Shown: positions 1 to 9,068, counted from the stretch's first letter. The stretch is DNA of 33,431 bases from Pseudomonadota bacterium (GCA_039196715.1 JBCCUP010000050.1:1-33431); one strand, 5' to 3'. A program made the numbers and translations. Notes: generated by a model not told the origin, from the sequence alone.

Positions 1-371
1 CCACGATAGGTCTTGCCGCACCCTTGCGGCTGCAGGCGCTGCTCGTCTACAGCAAAGATGCCGTCTTTGTACCGACCTCAGTACAAGGGCAACAGACTCG
101 AGCCTCCTCATTCGTTCCTTATCACTCGTTAGCACTGCGAGAGGCCTGGTTGCGTTTGTGCTTCAACGGTGGCTGTCTAATTGACTGCCCAAGCCTCCCC
201 ATTCGTCCCTTATCACTCGTTGGCACCGCGAGAGGCCTGGTTGCGTTTGTATTTCAACGGTGGCTGTCTAAGTTTCTCTGGTTGTGACGTTGGCTGTCTA
301 AGTTTCTAAGCATGACGCAATAGCCTGTTTGTGCTTGTCTATCTGGGGTGACGAACCAGCCTACTGGTCAG
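1..371. other. Intergenic stretch at the left edge, no gene recognised
   Basis: Apart from the repeats at 102-307, this stretch shows no supported gene. On the minus strand, roughly 1-84 reads as a short open frame after a TGA, with no start codon in good context. It may be the truncated end of something outside the window. No terminator with a T-run is visible after the immunity gene, which ends at 372. Confidence 0.4.
102..271. repeat. Tandem pair of 79-bp direct repeats
   Basis: Two copies of a 79-bp unit lie at 102-180 and 193-271, 91 bp apart start to start. I count six differences, all transitions, so the copies are about 92% identical. Each ends in TGGCTGTCTAA. A third short copy of the tail, TGGCTGTCTAAGTTTCT, lies at about 291-307 and matches 261-277. 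No convincing gene is present: the 87-residue frame at 24-287 simply reads through both repeats. The repeats lie just downstream of the toxin-immunity pair, where recombination or mobile-element debris is common. They could be insertion-sequence ends or cassette-exchange scars; I do not recognise the family. Confidence 0.8.
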
Positions 372-596
372 TTATGGTGACATGCGGCTTCGTGCGTCTT
401 TGACGAGCTGCGTGTACTCCGGGTGTAGCACTTCTGGAATGCTCTTTTCCATAGTAGCAACCATATCAAAAATCGCTTGCTTCTCGGCGTACCCAAGATT
501 CTCAATTTCAGAGTTGTCAGCGTAATTGCTAAGCCACTCGAAGAATATCAAAGCAGTATCTTTTGAAATATCGAAGGACAACTTGGGACGAATCAT
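372..596 (-). CDS. Probable immunity protein for the colicin D-like toxin (74 aa)
   Basis: This small, acidic, probably cytoplasmic protein (net charge negative, no signal peptide, no membrane segment) is rich in helix-forming residues. Its ATG overlaps the toxin's TAA by one base (TAATG, 594-598), and no clear Shine-Dalgarno is visible, so translation is probably coupled to the toxin gene. A short acidic protein directly after the C-terminal nuclease domain is the usual arrangement for cognate immunity proteins, including ImmD of colicin D (about 87 aa). I infer that it binds and blocks the toxin's tRNA-binding face before export. Function is inferred from position and size; I cannot show homology to ImmD. 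Its codon use and base composition are AT-richer than the metabolic genes to the right, as is the toxin tip. Confidence 0.75.
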   Translation of the reverse strand: MIRPKLSFDISKDTALIFFEWLSNYADNSEIENLGYAEKQAIFDMVATMEKSIPEVLHPEYTQLVKDARSRMSP

Positions 597-1615
597 TATA
601 GCGAACCACGGCCTAGAACATTGCCAAGCTGTGATGAGGATAATCTCCAGCCACTAATGAAGTCATCATCAGGTGTTTTCATCACATTGAGCCCAGTTTT
701 AGGGTTCGTAAAGTGAGTAACATCTTGCCCTCTATATGTTCCAGGTATCACAGCAGTGTCCTTATCGTTGACATGTTTTTTGATTGCTTCTTTGAATCTC
801 TCAGCATTTTTCTTATTGTAAGGTCCAGTTACTCCAAATTCTTCTGCGTGCTTGAATTTACTTTGTATCTGACGCGTAGAGAAGTTGATTGTTCGATTGA
901 CAGCCGCGCCCGCTGACTGGAGACCAACACCTGAAGACCCGCGCCCTATCCTGGATGCAGCAGAAACACCTCTAACTGCACCACTGAAAACAAAACCGCC
1001 AGCAAACGTAGCAACATCTTCAGCAAGTGCGCCAGCAAAACCTAGAGCGCCCCCGTTTCCATTGTATCCATCAGCGAAGGCATCTGCGACCGCTTCAGAG
1101 TCAAATGAGCCTCCCGTAATAGCATCCCATCCCTGGGAAATAGTCTCAAATATTCCACTGACAAAGTTTTCGCCCGTAGGGTCAGTGTAGCGGTAAGGAC
1201 TATTCGCTCCATAGTGATACCGCCCAAAGTAGCGGGAATCGCCCGCATGCGGCAACACCGGATCCACGCTCAAAAACCGCCCCACCTGCGGGTCGTAGTA
1301 CCGTTGCTGTGCGTAGACAAGCCCAGTGGTGTCTTGGACGTGACCGGTGTACCCCACGTCGGTGCCGAGCAGGCCGCAGCCGTTGTCCGTGCGAGGCACG
1401 GCGTCCGGGTTGTCCAACTTCTCGCCGTACGGTGAGTACTGTTCGCGCCAGCAGACGTCACCGTCAGCATTGAACGCAGCCGTCGGGCTGCCCGTGGCGT
1501 CAGTGTGGAAGTAGATGACTTGCATGCCCGCGTGCGCGTGGGCACTGAGTGCGATCAAGCCCGCAGCGATGGCGAGGTGCGCGGCTCGGCGCACGGTGGT
1601 GAATGGGTTCATCAT
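596..1615 (-). CDS. Exported Rhs-core tip with C-terminal colicin D-type tRNase domain
   Basis: A 339-residue protein. Residues 1-29 are a Sec signal peptide (RR, hydrophobic core, AHA cleavage before G30). Residues 32-140 are the final part of an Rhs core: YFHTDATGSP, a YSPYGE motif, YYDPQVGRFLSVDP and a closing YRYTDPTGE, the segment that normally ends the Rhs shell before the variable toxin. A linker rich in Gly and Ala follows (about 145-240). The C-terminal 90 residues match the colicin D catalytic domain: KFKH at 253-256 corresponds to the K-x-K-H of colicin D with its catalytic histidine, and FISGW at 319-323 supplies the conserved Ser and Trp. Colicin D cuts arginine tRNAs in the anticodon loop; the same activity is inferred here. 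The protein lacks the YD-repeat barrel, which sits in the upstream gene. A GGAA lies upstream of the ATG at 1615; the next codon is also ATG. Confidence 0.85.
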   Translation of the reverse strand: MMNPFTTVRRAAHLAIAAGLIALSAHAHAGMQVIYFHTDATGSPTAAFNADGDVCWREQYSPYGEKLDNPDAVPRTDNGCGLLGTDVGYTGHVQDTTGLVYAQQRYYDPQVGRFLSVDPVLPHAGDSRYFGRYHYGANSPYRYTDPTGENFVSGIFETISQGWDAITGGSFDSEAVADAFADGYNGNGGALGFAGALAEDVATFAGGFVFSGAVRGVSAASRIGRGSSGVGLQSAGAAVNRTINFSTRQIQSKFKHAEEFGVTGPYNKKNAERFKEAIKKHVNDKDTAVIPGTYRGQDVTHFTNPKTGLNVMKTPDDDFISGWRLSSSQLGNVLGRGSL

Positions 1616-1647
1616 GTCTATTCCAATGCTGTATTTTGTATCTGGTC

Positions 1648-1670
1648 GGGCTGGCCACAGAGGCTAGCCC
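1648..1670 (-). terminator. Hairpin between the Rhs shell gene and the toxin tip gene
   Basis: A 9-bp stem (1648-1656 with 1662-1670, one G-T wobble) encloses a 5-nt loop in the 66-bp gap between the two Rhs genes. No T-run follows on the minus strand, so it is not a standard intrinsic terminator. It could attenuate or process the transcript so that toxin and shell are made in unequal amounts. This is inference from structure alone. Confidence 0.35.
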
Positions 1671-1681
1671 CGGATCTGCGT

Positions 1682-4600
1682 CTAGTCGCAGATCACCTCA
1701 CCGACGTAATAGTCTGCAGAGGTGCCGAGGTTGCCGTTGTCACTGGCGAAGGCCCAAGCCCATCGTCGATTGCCACTCGCGTCGGTCGCGTCTTGCACCA
1801 AAGACGCGTGGGGCTGGGCGTAGTAGCCGTGCGTGCTGCCCGTGCGGTCACGCCAGCCGTCGTTGGCGCCGTTGTCCCAACCGAGCCACGCGACAAAGCC
1901 CGTGTCCACGTCTACCGCAATTAGTGCGTTGTTCTCTGCGTGTGCGGTGCCCTTCGGGTGGCCGCCACGGTACAGCGAGAGCAACGCGACCCCTTTGCCA
2001 TCGAGCGGCATCGAGACGTGGCCTGCCGGCGAGGTTCGGCCATTCCACAACTCCGTGCCGAGGACTTGTTCGTACTCGTCGCGGGCAAAGTTGTAGAGGT
2101 ACACACCCGAGCGCAGTGTCACGCCGCTGGCTGAGGTCTTGCCTCTCCAGCCGTTGAGCGCTTCGTGGCCAATGCTGACCAACACCGGCTCACCGTCGGC
2201 GTTCGTGCCTACATCGAAGTGGGAAGGTCTACCCGAAACCAGTTTGCGGTTTGATAGGCGCAGATCTCGCGTATCAAAGGCGTAGAGCTGACCCCGGTCG
2301 AACGTGGTGTTGAACAGTCCGTTAAACTGCCCCGCCACCAGCACGTACCGGCCGTCTGGCGTGATCGACGCAATGTCGAGCTCGCTCGAGTGGTCCATGC
2401 CGGAGAAGAACAGGGTGTTTTTGACTGTGCCACGGTTGAGGTCGAGCACCGCCACCACGCCGTGGCCGCCGCTGTTCAAAATCACCGACACCGTCGAGCC
2501 GTCCGCCGAGATGCTGCCTTGCCCCCCCATGGCGTAGGCGTTGTTGCTCGTGCCGAGGTTAGTGAAGGTCCGGCCGTTCGCGTACACTGGGCTGCCGCGG
2601 AAATCGAACACGACCGTGTGTTGGTCAGTGGCGGCGTTGTAGCGGTAAACACGGTCGTTTTGCTTGTCGAAGTAGTAGGCCGTGTTGTCCTGTTGCGGGT
2701 GCCATTGCCAATCACCAAGGGTGGCGCCAGCGTTTGAGACCACCCGAACGTTGCGGAAGGTCTTGCCGTTGTACAGTGCTCGCGAGGCGATACCGTGTGA
2801 AACCGCGTAGGTTCCGTCGGCCGAGAGTGCATCGTGCTGGGAGTACTCAGGCATCCGGTGCAGGAAGTGGGTAGCGCCCATGGTGCGCGCAGACGCCCCG
2901 TCAGCCACCTTGGTCACCCGAACGCTGTACGGCAGCCCCTTCGGGTGGCGCCATGTGCGGCTTGCACCCACCGACGTGGGCAGACGCTTGTCAGAGGATG
3001 GCCAGAGGTCGTGCTCGTACCCCACCAGTTGGAAGGTCGGCGCGCAGATACCTGCCGCGTTGCCAAAGGAAAACGGTGTAACACGCGAGGAAAAGCTGTT
3101 GCCGCCTGCGCTCGTGTCAATGCCACTCCCCGAGCCGCCCGAAGAATCCGCCGGTCCCAGCCCCGTGGGCTCGGCGCTGCCTTTGCGGACCAAGCTGATC
3201 TTGTCGACCGCGAGTCCAGCGGTTCGTGCGATCAGCTCGATCGTGTGAGTGCCGGCCGCCAAACTCACGTCACTGCGGTTGTAGTTGTTGCTCCAGTGCC
3301 AACCACTCGCATTGAAGTAAAGTCTGCCGTCGAATGGCCCAATCATCTGATTGTTGATCCGCAGCCACAGCGACTTCTCACCGCCGCCGTCGACGTTCTT
3401 TACTCGAAAATAGAGCGAGTAGTCGCCCGATTGCGTCACCGTGACGGGCACACGCAGCACCGCGCCCGCGCTCGCCACCCAGTTGGCTGCGCCTTTGACC
3501 TCGTAACGGAAGCCACCGGCAGCGGTGTTGTCAGCGACCCGCTCCCAACGTGCAGGACCACTGCCTGCGGTCACGGCCATGTGCTCGGCGTCCACGGTGA
3601 TCGAGCCATCACCTTGCTGCACATAACCTGCGCTGCCGCCGCCCGACGGTGGGTTGCTTGTGCCACCCGTTCCGCCCGATGAGTCGGCAGGCCCAAAGCC
3701 CGTGGGCGCCGCACTGCCTCGGCGCACCAAGCTGATCTTGTCGAGTGCAAGCCCGGCTGTGCGCGTGATCAGTTCGATGGTGTGTGTGCCTGCCGTCAAG
3801 CTCACGTCACTGCGGTTGAAGTTGTTGCTCCAGTGCCAACCGCTCGCGGTGAAATAGAGTCTGCCGTTGTACGGACCGATCATCTGGTTGTTAACCCGCA
3901 ACCAGAGGGACTTATCGCCGCGCCCGTCCACGTCTTTGACGCGAAAGTAGAGGGTGTAGTCGCCTGAACGAGACACGGTCACAGGCACACGCAGTACCGC
4001 GCCTTCGTCTTCGTACCAGTTGTCCGTGCCGGTGACGTCGTAGCGGTACCCGCCCGATGCCGCACTGTCGGCCACCTTCTCCCAGCGGGCGTCGCCACTG
4101 CCGTCGGTGAGAGCCATGTGCTCCACATCGACCGTGATGCTGTCGTCGGCCTGCTGGGTGTACCCCGTGCCGCCTGTGCTGTCCGTGCTGCCTCCGCTGC
4201 CGCCACTCGACCCTCCCGCAGCTTGGTAGGAATCGGCAGGACCGTCACCCGTCGGGGCCGGTGTACCTTTTGGCACGATCGTCAACTTGTCGACCGACAA
4301 CTGCGTGGTACGCGTCACCAGTTCCACCGTGTGCTCGCCCGCGCTGAGCGTGACATCACTGCGGTTGTAGTTGTTTGTCCATTTCCAGTCCTGGTTGGTG
4401 AAATACAAACGCCCGTCGAATGGCCCGATGCGTTTATCGTCGACCCGCAACCACAGGGACTTAGAGCCGGACGCGCTGTTGCGTGTGCGGAAGTAAATGG
4501 TGTACTCACCCGCCTCAGTGATGGTCACTGGCACTCGCAGTACCGCGCCCTTGTCAACGTTCCAGTTGGCAGTACCGTTGGCTTCGTAGCGCACGCCGCC

Positions 4601-7600
4601 CGAAGCCGTGCTGTCTTCCACCCGCTCCCAGCGTGCTGGCCCGCTGCCTGCGGTAAGCGCCATGCGCTCCACCTCGACCGTGATCGATCCGTTGGCGAGC
4701 TGTGTATAGCCGCCGCTGCCCGAGCTGCTGCTGCCACTCGAACTGCCGCCCGAACTTCCACCGCCGGTGCTGCCGCCGTTCGAACCACCCGACCCCGCGC
4801 CACCGCCGGTGTCGCCCGAGCCCCCGCCATTCGGCACGCTGCCGTCACCGGTGATGCTGCTGCTGAAGTCTGTCCGTGCGACGAGCTTGCCACCTGCGTA
4901 GTGGTAGTCGCTTTGATGGTCGTTTTCTGAACTAGCGCGGTGACGCAAGGCACCGTCGATGCCGTAGACGCTGTAGCTGTGTTTACCGTCTTTGGTGGTC
5001 CGACTGCGACGCCCGTGGCCGTCGTAGAGGTAGGTGTAGGCGTATGTCTTCGCCTTGTCCTCGATACGCTTGACTTGGTTGGCCGCGTTAAAGCCGATAT
5101 TCTGTTTGCCGGTCCACGTGGCGTTGCCGTGCGGGTCATAGCTGAAACTGCTGCGGGCCACGGGGCCACCCGATATCCCACTCAGTTTATTACTGGAATC
5201 GTAGTTGTAATTCGATGTCGTGCCGTTGACTTTGACCCAGTCGATGTTATCAACAGCATCGTAGGCGTACTCGTGGGTGCCGAAGCTGCCGCCCGCGACA
5301 CGGGTCAGGCGATCCTGCTTGTCGTAGCGCATGGACAGGCTGCGGGTGCGGTCGCCCGTGATGGCGATCGAGGTTACGTTGCGCGCCGTGTCATACCCGT
5401 AGTCGTGTTTGGCGAGCACCGAGCTGGACAGCCAAGGCGTAGTGGTCGTCACATCAGGCAGGTGGTTCTTCGTCAGCGTCTGACGGCTGCGCAATGCCCC
5501 AAGGCGGCTATCGGCCAGCAGACCGGTCGGGTGGTAGCGCAAGCTGCTTGCGAGCGTGGCGTTGCCCGTTGTGACCGCAGTCGCTCTACCCAAGCCATCG
5601 GGGGCAAACGCGTATCGTGTGCCACTGGGGTAGGTGATGGCAGTCAGATTGCCAAGGCTGTTGTAGTCATACTTGAGTTCAAAGCGACGGCCATCGACGT
5701 TGTGGTTCTCGGTGCGAACGAGCGACTCGAGGTCGTAGGTGTATTGGCTTACTGTGGTGTTGCTTCCCACCGCGACCGACTTCAACGCGCCGTCGGCAAA
5801 ATACTCGTAGACGCGGTCGGCGTCGCTGCCCGCAAAGTCCGCCTTCTTGAGCTGATTCGCGTCGGTATAGGTGTACGTGGTGGTGTCACCCCCCTGGATA
5901 CGCTGCCTGATCTCGCCATCGTTATGGTAGCGGTAGGTCGTCGTACCGGTCTCGGGGTGTGTCTCTGTGGCAAGTAGGCCCTCAAACGCTGATCCCGCCG
6001 GCACGTAGGTGTAGGTCCGGGTCACGCCGCCCTGCCCGAGGCTTCTCACGCGCCCAACGGCGTCACGGTCGATGGTGGTGGTCGCGTGTGGCCGCACGAT
6101 GCGCGTGCTCCAAGCGGCATCAGGGTGGCCGTAGGCGTGCAGGTACGTGGTTGTGGTCGCCGTGCCGTTGCCGGTCGGCCCGGTGCGGGCAACAGTGAGG
6201 TCGCTGCCACTCACGCCGTAGCGGTAGGTGGTAGTTGCTGTGGCACCCGTCGACGTGGTGTGAGTTTCAGACTGTAGGCGGTCGAGGCCGTCGTACTCGT
6301 AACTCGTGACCGTGGGTGCAGTGTACCGCGTTGGGTTGATCAGATCTCGGCCGTATAACGCGCCAACCCGTGCACTTCTCAGACGGCCCAGCACATCGTA
6401 ATTCCAGATGTGCTCAAGTATTTCCTTGTCACCGCCGGGCACGGAATACTCGACCATCTCCCGTATTGGGTCATTGAGCATGTTGAATGTGGTCACACGG
6501 CGGTAGGTCGAGCCTTGGGATTCAGTGCGGGTGACTGTTCTGTTCGCCGGGATCACGTTCCAAGCGATCGTTGTCGCTGTGCGACCGGACTGCGGTGAGA
6601 TGACTTTGCTCAATCGCCGCAGAGCGTCATACTGGTATTTCCACTTTGCTCCGGTGTTGCCCAACACGCTTTCTTCACGCACAGTGCCATCGCTATTAAC
6701 CACGCGACTTTGTCGGGCGTTGTTGCGGTCGCGCACATCGCGTGGAATGCCGCGGTAATAGGAAAAGAACCGTTGTAGGCGGTTCTCGCCGTCTATCACA
6801 GCGCTGAGATTTCCGCTGTTGTCGTAGCTGTATCCAGTTCTGATGCTGCCGACTGTGTGCGACAGCAAGGCGCCGTTTGAACGCCTGAACACGCGCGACT
6901 CTGAACCGATTCCGGCGACCGACCGTGTCCTCCATTGTGCTACTACCCACCGTTCAATCGTCTCAGGATCGAGCGCGGTCACATCGTCGATCACAGGATA
7001 GGCATACGTCAGCGTCGTGGTACGCGATTGGCTACCCCCATCGGTCTCGACCACGGTACGTGGCGCGTTGTAGCTGTCAAAGTTCGAGAAGATTCGGGAG
7101 TAGCTTAGACCGGTGCCGCTGCCGTTCGTGATCGATGTCTTGATCTCGGCAACGCGCGGCACATCGGCCTGGTAATAGCCACCGCGGTTGTTGAAGCCCG
7201 TGACACGCGTGCTATCGAAAAACCCGGTGTGTCCCTGCCAAACATATTCGGTGGTGCGAAGGCCGGTGTCGGTGAATACCTGACCTGATCCCACTGTTCG
7301 GAAACTCGGTGGCGCTGAGCTCATACCCTCGTGCGAGCTCCTTACCTTCTTCAGGAGCTTCCCGCGTTGCGCTCGCTCAATAGCGTACTGCGCATTTAAC
7401 GTAGGCTGTGCGTAGGTGTTGGCACGGTACACCGTGTGGTAGTGGAACTGCGTTGAACCCGTGGGTGCAACCACCGTCCTCACCAGATTGTGGCCACTGC
7501 GCGAACGGCTGAACGTCCACGTTTGTGACACGTTGGTGCCGTGCAGGGTGCGCGCGGTGTGGATCCAATAGGTGCCAGCGCTGTACGCCGGATCGCGCGA

Positions 7601-8686
7601 CGCGAGTGGGCCGAGGTAATCCAATTTGGAAGCCTGGCCCATCCCGTAGGTGATCCGCATCCCCTCGGGGTAGCGCACTTCTGCGACCAGGTCATTCTGA
7701 CGGCGGTAGTACCATTCTTTGCCGTCTTCACGGCGCCAGCGCGTGACGGCCCCCGCGCTCTCGTGGATGACGGTGCGGACACGCTTTCGTGGTGAACCGT
7801 TGTCCTCGTACCCGGAGAGCGTGTCACCGTTGTAGGTGAACGTCACTGCGCGGTTGTCTGAGGCGGTGATCGACACCACACGGGGCTGATCCTTGTAGCT
7901 GTCGTGGGCACTGGTTGGAATCGGGTTGTTCTCGACGCGAGATATCCCTTCGGCAACAGACGCATCGGCGGCGTAGCGGTATACCAACGTGTTGCCGAAC
8001 GCATCCGCGACCGAGGTCAGGTAAATCGCGTAGCCGTAGTCGGCATCGCTGAACGTGTCGCGCTTTCCATCAAACACCCACCGCTGACCTCGCGGATCAT
8101 GCAGGGTGAATACGCTGTCGACGCAGGTGATGTACCAGTTCTTCGGGCTGACAAACGCCGCGTTAGACGGAAAACGGGCCTTACCCACAATCGCCGGGTT
8201 GCGTGTAGAGAAAAACTCGATCTTTTGGCCATACAAGTCGAGCGTGATCGGGTTCTTGCCAACAGCCGGTTGGTCAGTGGCCCCCACACACGTGCCGCCC
8301 GTTGCCGCCTCATGGCGGTACACCCAACGAAAACTTCCTCTGTCGCCTGTGCTGCCGAGCGGCTTGAGGTGTCGACCCACACTGCCCGTGTAGGCGAGCT
8401 TGGGCAGCAGAATCGATTTGTCATCCCGCATGACAACCAGGTCAAGCGTGCCGTTCCCAGGTATGCGCATATCGACCATGCGGTGTTTGATCATGCCTTT
8501 GAACGCGTCGTATCGCTCGCCGCGCAGCCAGTTCAGGCCAGGGGAGTCCGTTGCGGCATCGAGCTCGGAACTTGTCAGGTCCTCCGCGCGAGCCTGGTGC
8601 GTGAAGAAGCCAAATGAGAAAAGTCCGCAGATCAGCAGTACGCCAATCCACTTCTTCTGGGGCTGAGAAGTGCTGTCCAATGTCAT
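1682..8686 (-). CDS. Giant exported Rhs/YD-repeat protein with three CBM-like modules and a beta-propeller
   Basis: A 2334-residue protein. Residues 1-34 form a Sec signal peptide (KK, hydrophobic stretch, ARA cleavage). A conserved N-terminal region follows, then many YD/RHS repeats (about 300-1250) that would build the beta-barrel shell. The repeats stop after GGKLVARTD and do not continue into the usual YFHTD...SP core end; that piece is encoded by the next gene downstream. Instead a Gly/Ser-rich linker (about 1275-1320) leads into three tandem beta-sandwich modules of the CBM6/GH115-C-terminal type, each ending PTGxGPADS (about 1332-1850). A C-terminal beta-propeller-like region follows (about 1870-2332). 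No PAAR domain or type VI adaptor is seen, and the signal peptide points to Sec export and possible binding of surface glycans. Start: only one sensible ATG, with a weak Shine-Dalgarno. The gene is less GC-rich than the metabolic genes to the right. Confidence 0.88.
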   Translation of the reverse strand: MTLDSTSQPQKKWIGVLLICGLFSFGFFTHQARAEDLTSSELDAATDSPGLNWLRGERYDAFKGMIKHRMVDMRIPGNGTLDLVVMRDDKSILLPKLAYTGSVGRHLKPLGSTGDRGSFRWVYRHEAATGGTCVGATDQPAVGKNPITLDLYGQKIEFFSTRNPAIVGKARFPSNAAFVSPKNWYITCVDSVFTLHDPRGQRWVFDGKRDTFSDADYGYAIYLTSVADAFGNTLVYRYAADASVAEGISRVENNPIPTSAHDSYKDQPRVVSITASDNRAVTFTYNGDTLSGYEDNGSPRKRVRTVIHESAGAVTRWRREDGKEWYYRRQNDLVAEVRYPEGMRITYGMGQASKLDYLGPLASRDPAYSAGTYWIHTARTLHGTNVSQTWTFSRSRSGHNLVRTVVAPTGSTQFHYHTVYRANTYAQPTLNAQYAIERAQRGKLLKKVRSSHEGMSSAPPSFRTVGSGQVFTDTGLRTTEYVWQGHTGFFDSTRVTGFNNRGGYYQADVPRVAEIKTSITNGSGTGLSYSRIFSNFDSYNAPRTVVETDGGSQSRTTTLTYAYPVIDDVTALDPETIERWVVAQWRTRSVAGIGSESRVFRRSNGALLSHTVGSIRTGYSYDNSGNLSAVIDGENRLQRFFSYYRGIPRDVRDRNNARQSRVVNSDGTVREESVLGNTGAKWKYQYDALRRLSKVISPQSGRTATTIAWNVIPANRTVTRTESQGSTYRRVTTFNMLNDPIREMVEYSVPGGDKEILEHIWNYDVLGRLRSARVGALYGRDLINPTRYTAPTVTSYEYDGLDRLQSETHTTSTGATATTTYRYGVSGSDLTVARTGPTGNGTATTTTYLHAYGHPDAAWSTRIVRPHATTTIDRDAVGRVRSLGQGGVTRTYTYVPAGSAFEGLLATETHPETGTTTYRYHNDGEIRQRIQGGDTTTYTYTDANQLKKADFAGSDADRVYEYFADGALKSVAVGSNTTVSQYTYDLESLVRTENHNVDGRRFELKYDYNSLGNLTAITYPSGTRYAFAPDGLGRATAVTTGNATLASSLRYHPTGLLADSRLGALRSRQTLTKNHLPDVTTTTPWLSSSVLAKHDYGYDTARNVTSIAITGDRTRSLSMRYDKQDRLTRVAGGSFGTHEYAYDAVDNIDWVKVNGTTSNYNYDSSNKLSGISGGPVARSSFSYDPHGNATWTGKQNIGFNAANQVKRIEDKAKTYAYTYLYDGHGRRSRTTKDGKHSYSVYGIDGALRHRASSENDHQSDYHYAGGKLVARTDFSSSITGDGSVPNGGGSGDTGGGAGSGGSNGGSTGGGSSGGSSSGSSSSGSGGYTQLANGSITVEVERMALTAGSGPARWERVEDSTASGGVRYEANGTANWNVDKGAVLRVPVTITEAGEYTIYFRTRNSASGSKSLWLRVDDKRIGPFDGRLYFTNQDWKWTNNYNRSDVTLSAGEHTVELVTRTTQLSVDKLTIVPKGTPAPTGDGPADSYQAAGGSSGGSGGSTDSTGGTGYTQQADDSITVDVEHMALTDGSGDARWEKVADSAASGGYRYDVTGTDNWYEDEGAVLRVPVTVSRSGDYTLYFRVKDVDGRGDKSLWLRVNNQMIGPYNGRLYFTASGWHWSNNFNRSDVSLTAGTHTIELITRTAGLALDKISLVRRGSAAPTGFGPADSSGGTGGTSNPPSGGGSAGYVQQGDGSITVDAEHMAVTAGSGPARWERVADNTAAGGFRYEVKGAANWVASAGAVLRVPVTVTQSGDYSLYFRVKNVDGGGEKSLWLRINNQMIGPFDGRLYFNASGWHWSNNYNRSDVSLAAGTHTIELIARTAGLAVDKISLVRKGSAEPTGLGPADSSGGSGSGIDTSAGGNSFSSRVTPFSFGNAAGICAPTFQLVGYEHDLWPSSDKRLPTSVGASRTWRHPKGLPYSVRVTKVADGASARTMGATHFLHRMPEYSQHDALSADGTYAVSHGIASRALYNGKTFRNVRVVSNAGATLGDWQWHPQQDNTAYYFDKQNDRVYRYNAATDQHTVVFDFRGSPVYANGRTFTNLGTSNNAYAMGGQGSISADGSTVSVILNSGGHGVVAVLDLNRGTVKNTLFFSGMDHSSELDIASITPDGRYVLVAGQFNGLFNTTFDRGQLYAFDTRDLRLSNRKLVSGRPSHFDVGTNADGEPVLVSIGHEALNGWRGKTSASGVTLRSGVYLYNFARDEYEQVLGTELWNGRTSPAGHVSMPLDGKGVALLSLYRGGHPKGTAHAENNALIAVDVDTGFVAWLGWDNGANDGWRDRTGSTHGYYAQPHASLVQDATDASGNRRWAWAFASDNGNLGTSADYYVGEVICD
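3141..4690 (-). repeat. Three tandem carbohydrate-binding-like modules inside the Rhs gene
   Basis: The modules are encoded at about 4228-4690, 3677-4146 and 3141-3610, separated by Gly/Ser linkers. Each begins with SITVxxE and ends PTGxGPADS, with shared features such as SLWLRV, IGP-GRLYF and the NRSDV turn. The second and third are nearly identical at the protein level and clearly similar in DNA, which suggests recent duplication; the first is more diverged. Ligand unknown; carbohydrate binding is inferred from resemblance to CBM6/GH115-C-type sandwiches. Confidence 0.75.
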
Positions 8687-8908
8687 AGCCGGCTGTCCGT
8701 TAGGTCATCGCGTTTCGATTGCGATTCGGACGTATCAGGTCATGACGAAGCTGAGACACCAGGCGTGTGGGAGAACGTGTTTTAAAACCTCGTTTTGAAT
8801 TGAATGAGGTTTCACAACGCCACTTCAGAAACACCAAAGCCCTTTCGGCCGGTATTTGCAATCAGTACGCTTTTGCTTCGGCCAGGCGCTGGGTCGCTTT
8901 AAATTGAA

Positions 8909-8936
8909 ATTATAAAACACAGCTAATATTGATCAA
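8909..8936 (-). promoter_or_regulatory. Candidate sigma-70 promoter of the Rhs-toxin unit
   Basis: On the minus strand, TTGATC (8936-8931) is followed after 16 bp by a perfect TATAAT (8914-8909). The flanks are strongly AT-rich, unlike the rest of the window, and could include an UP element. Transcription would start near 8902, giving an untranslated leader of roughly 215 nt before the ATG at 8686. Confidence 0.55.
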
Positions 8937-9047
8937 ATATATATGCGTACAAGCACTACAAATTTAAACAAAGAAATTTCACTTAACGAGAATTGATTTT
9001 TCCAGCCGGCAGGATGAGTAAACGGGCTGCTTTTGGCTCCACTGGCC

Positions 9048-9068
9048 GATTTTCATGCAATGAAAATC
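9048..9068. promoter_or_regulatory. Perfect palindrome, possible operator
   Basis: GATTTTCAT and ATGAAAATC (9048-9056 and 9060-9068) form a perfect 9-bp inverted repeat around GCA. It is not followed by a T-run on either strand, so an operator for a dimeric regulator is more likely than a terminator. It lies about 110 bp upstream of the candidate Rhs -35 element and 92 bp past the end of the MaoC-like gene. Confidence 0.4.

Noticed and set aside
24-287. An 87-residue plus-strand frame at the left edge
   Set aside because: It reads through both copies of the 79-bp repeat, so its internal similarity comes from the DNA repeat and not from a protein domain.
1-310. CRISPR array or integron attC cluster
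   Set aside because: There are only two full units with no regular short spacers, and no core-site pairs typical of attC are visible.
9048-9068. Intrinsic terminator for the MaoC-like gene
   Set aside because: The perfect palindrome is not followed by a T-run on the minus strand and lies 92 bp past the stop.
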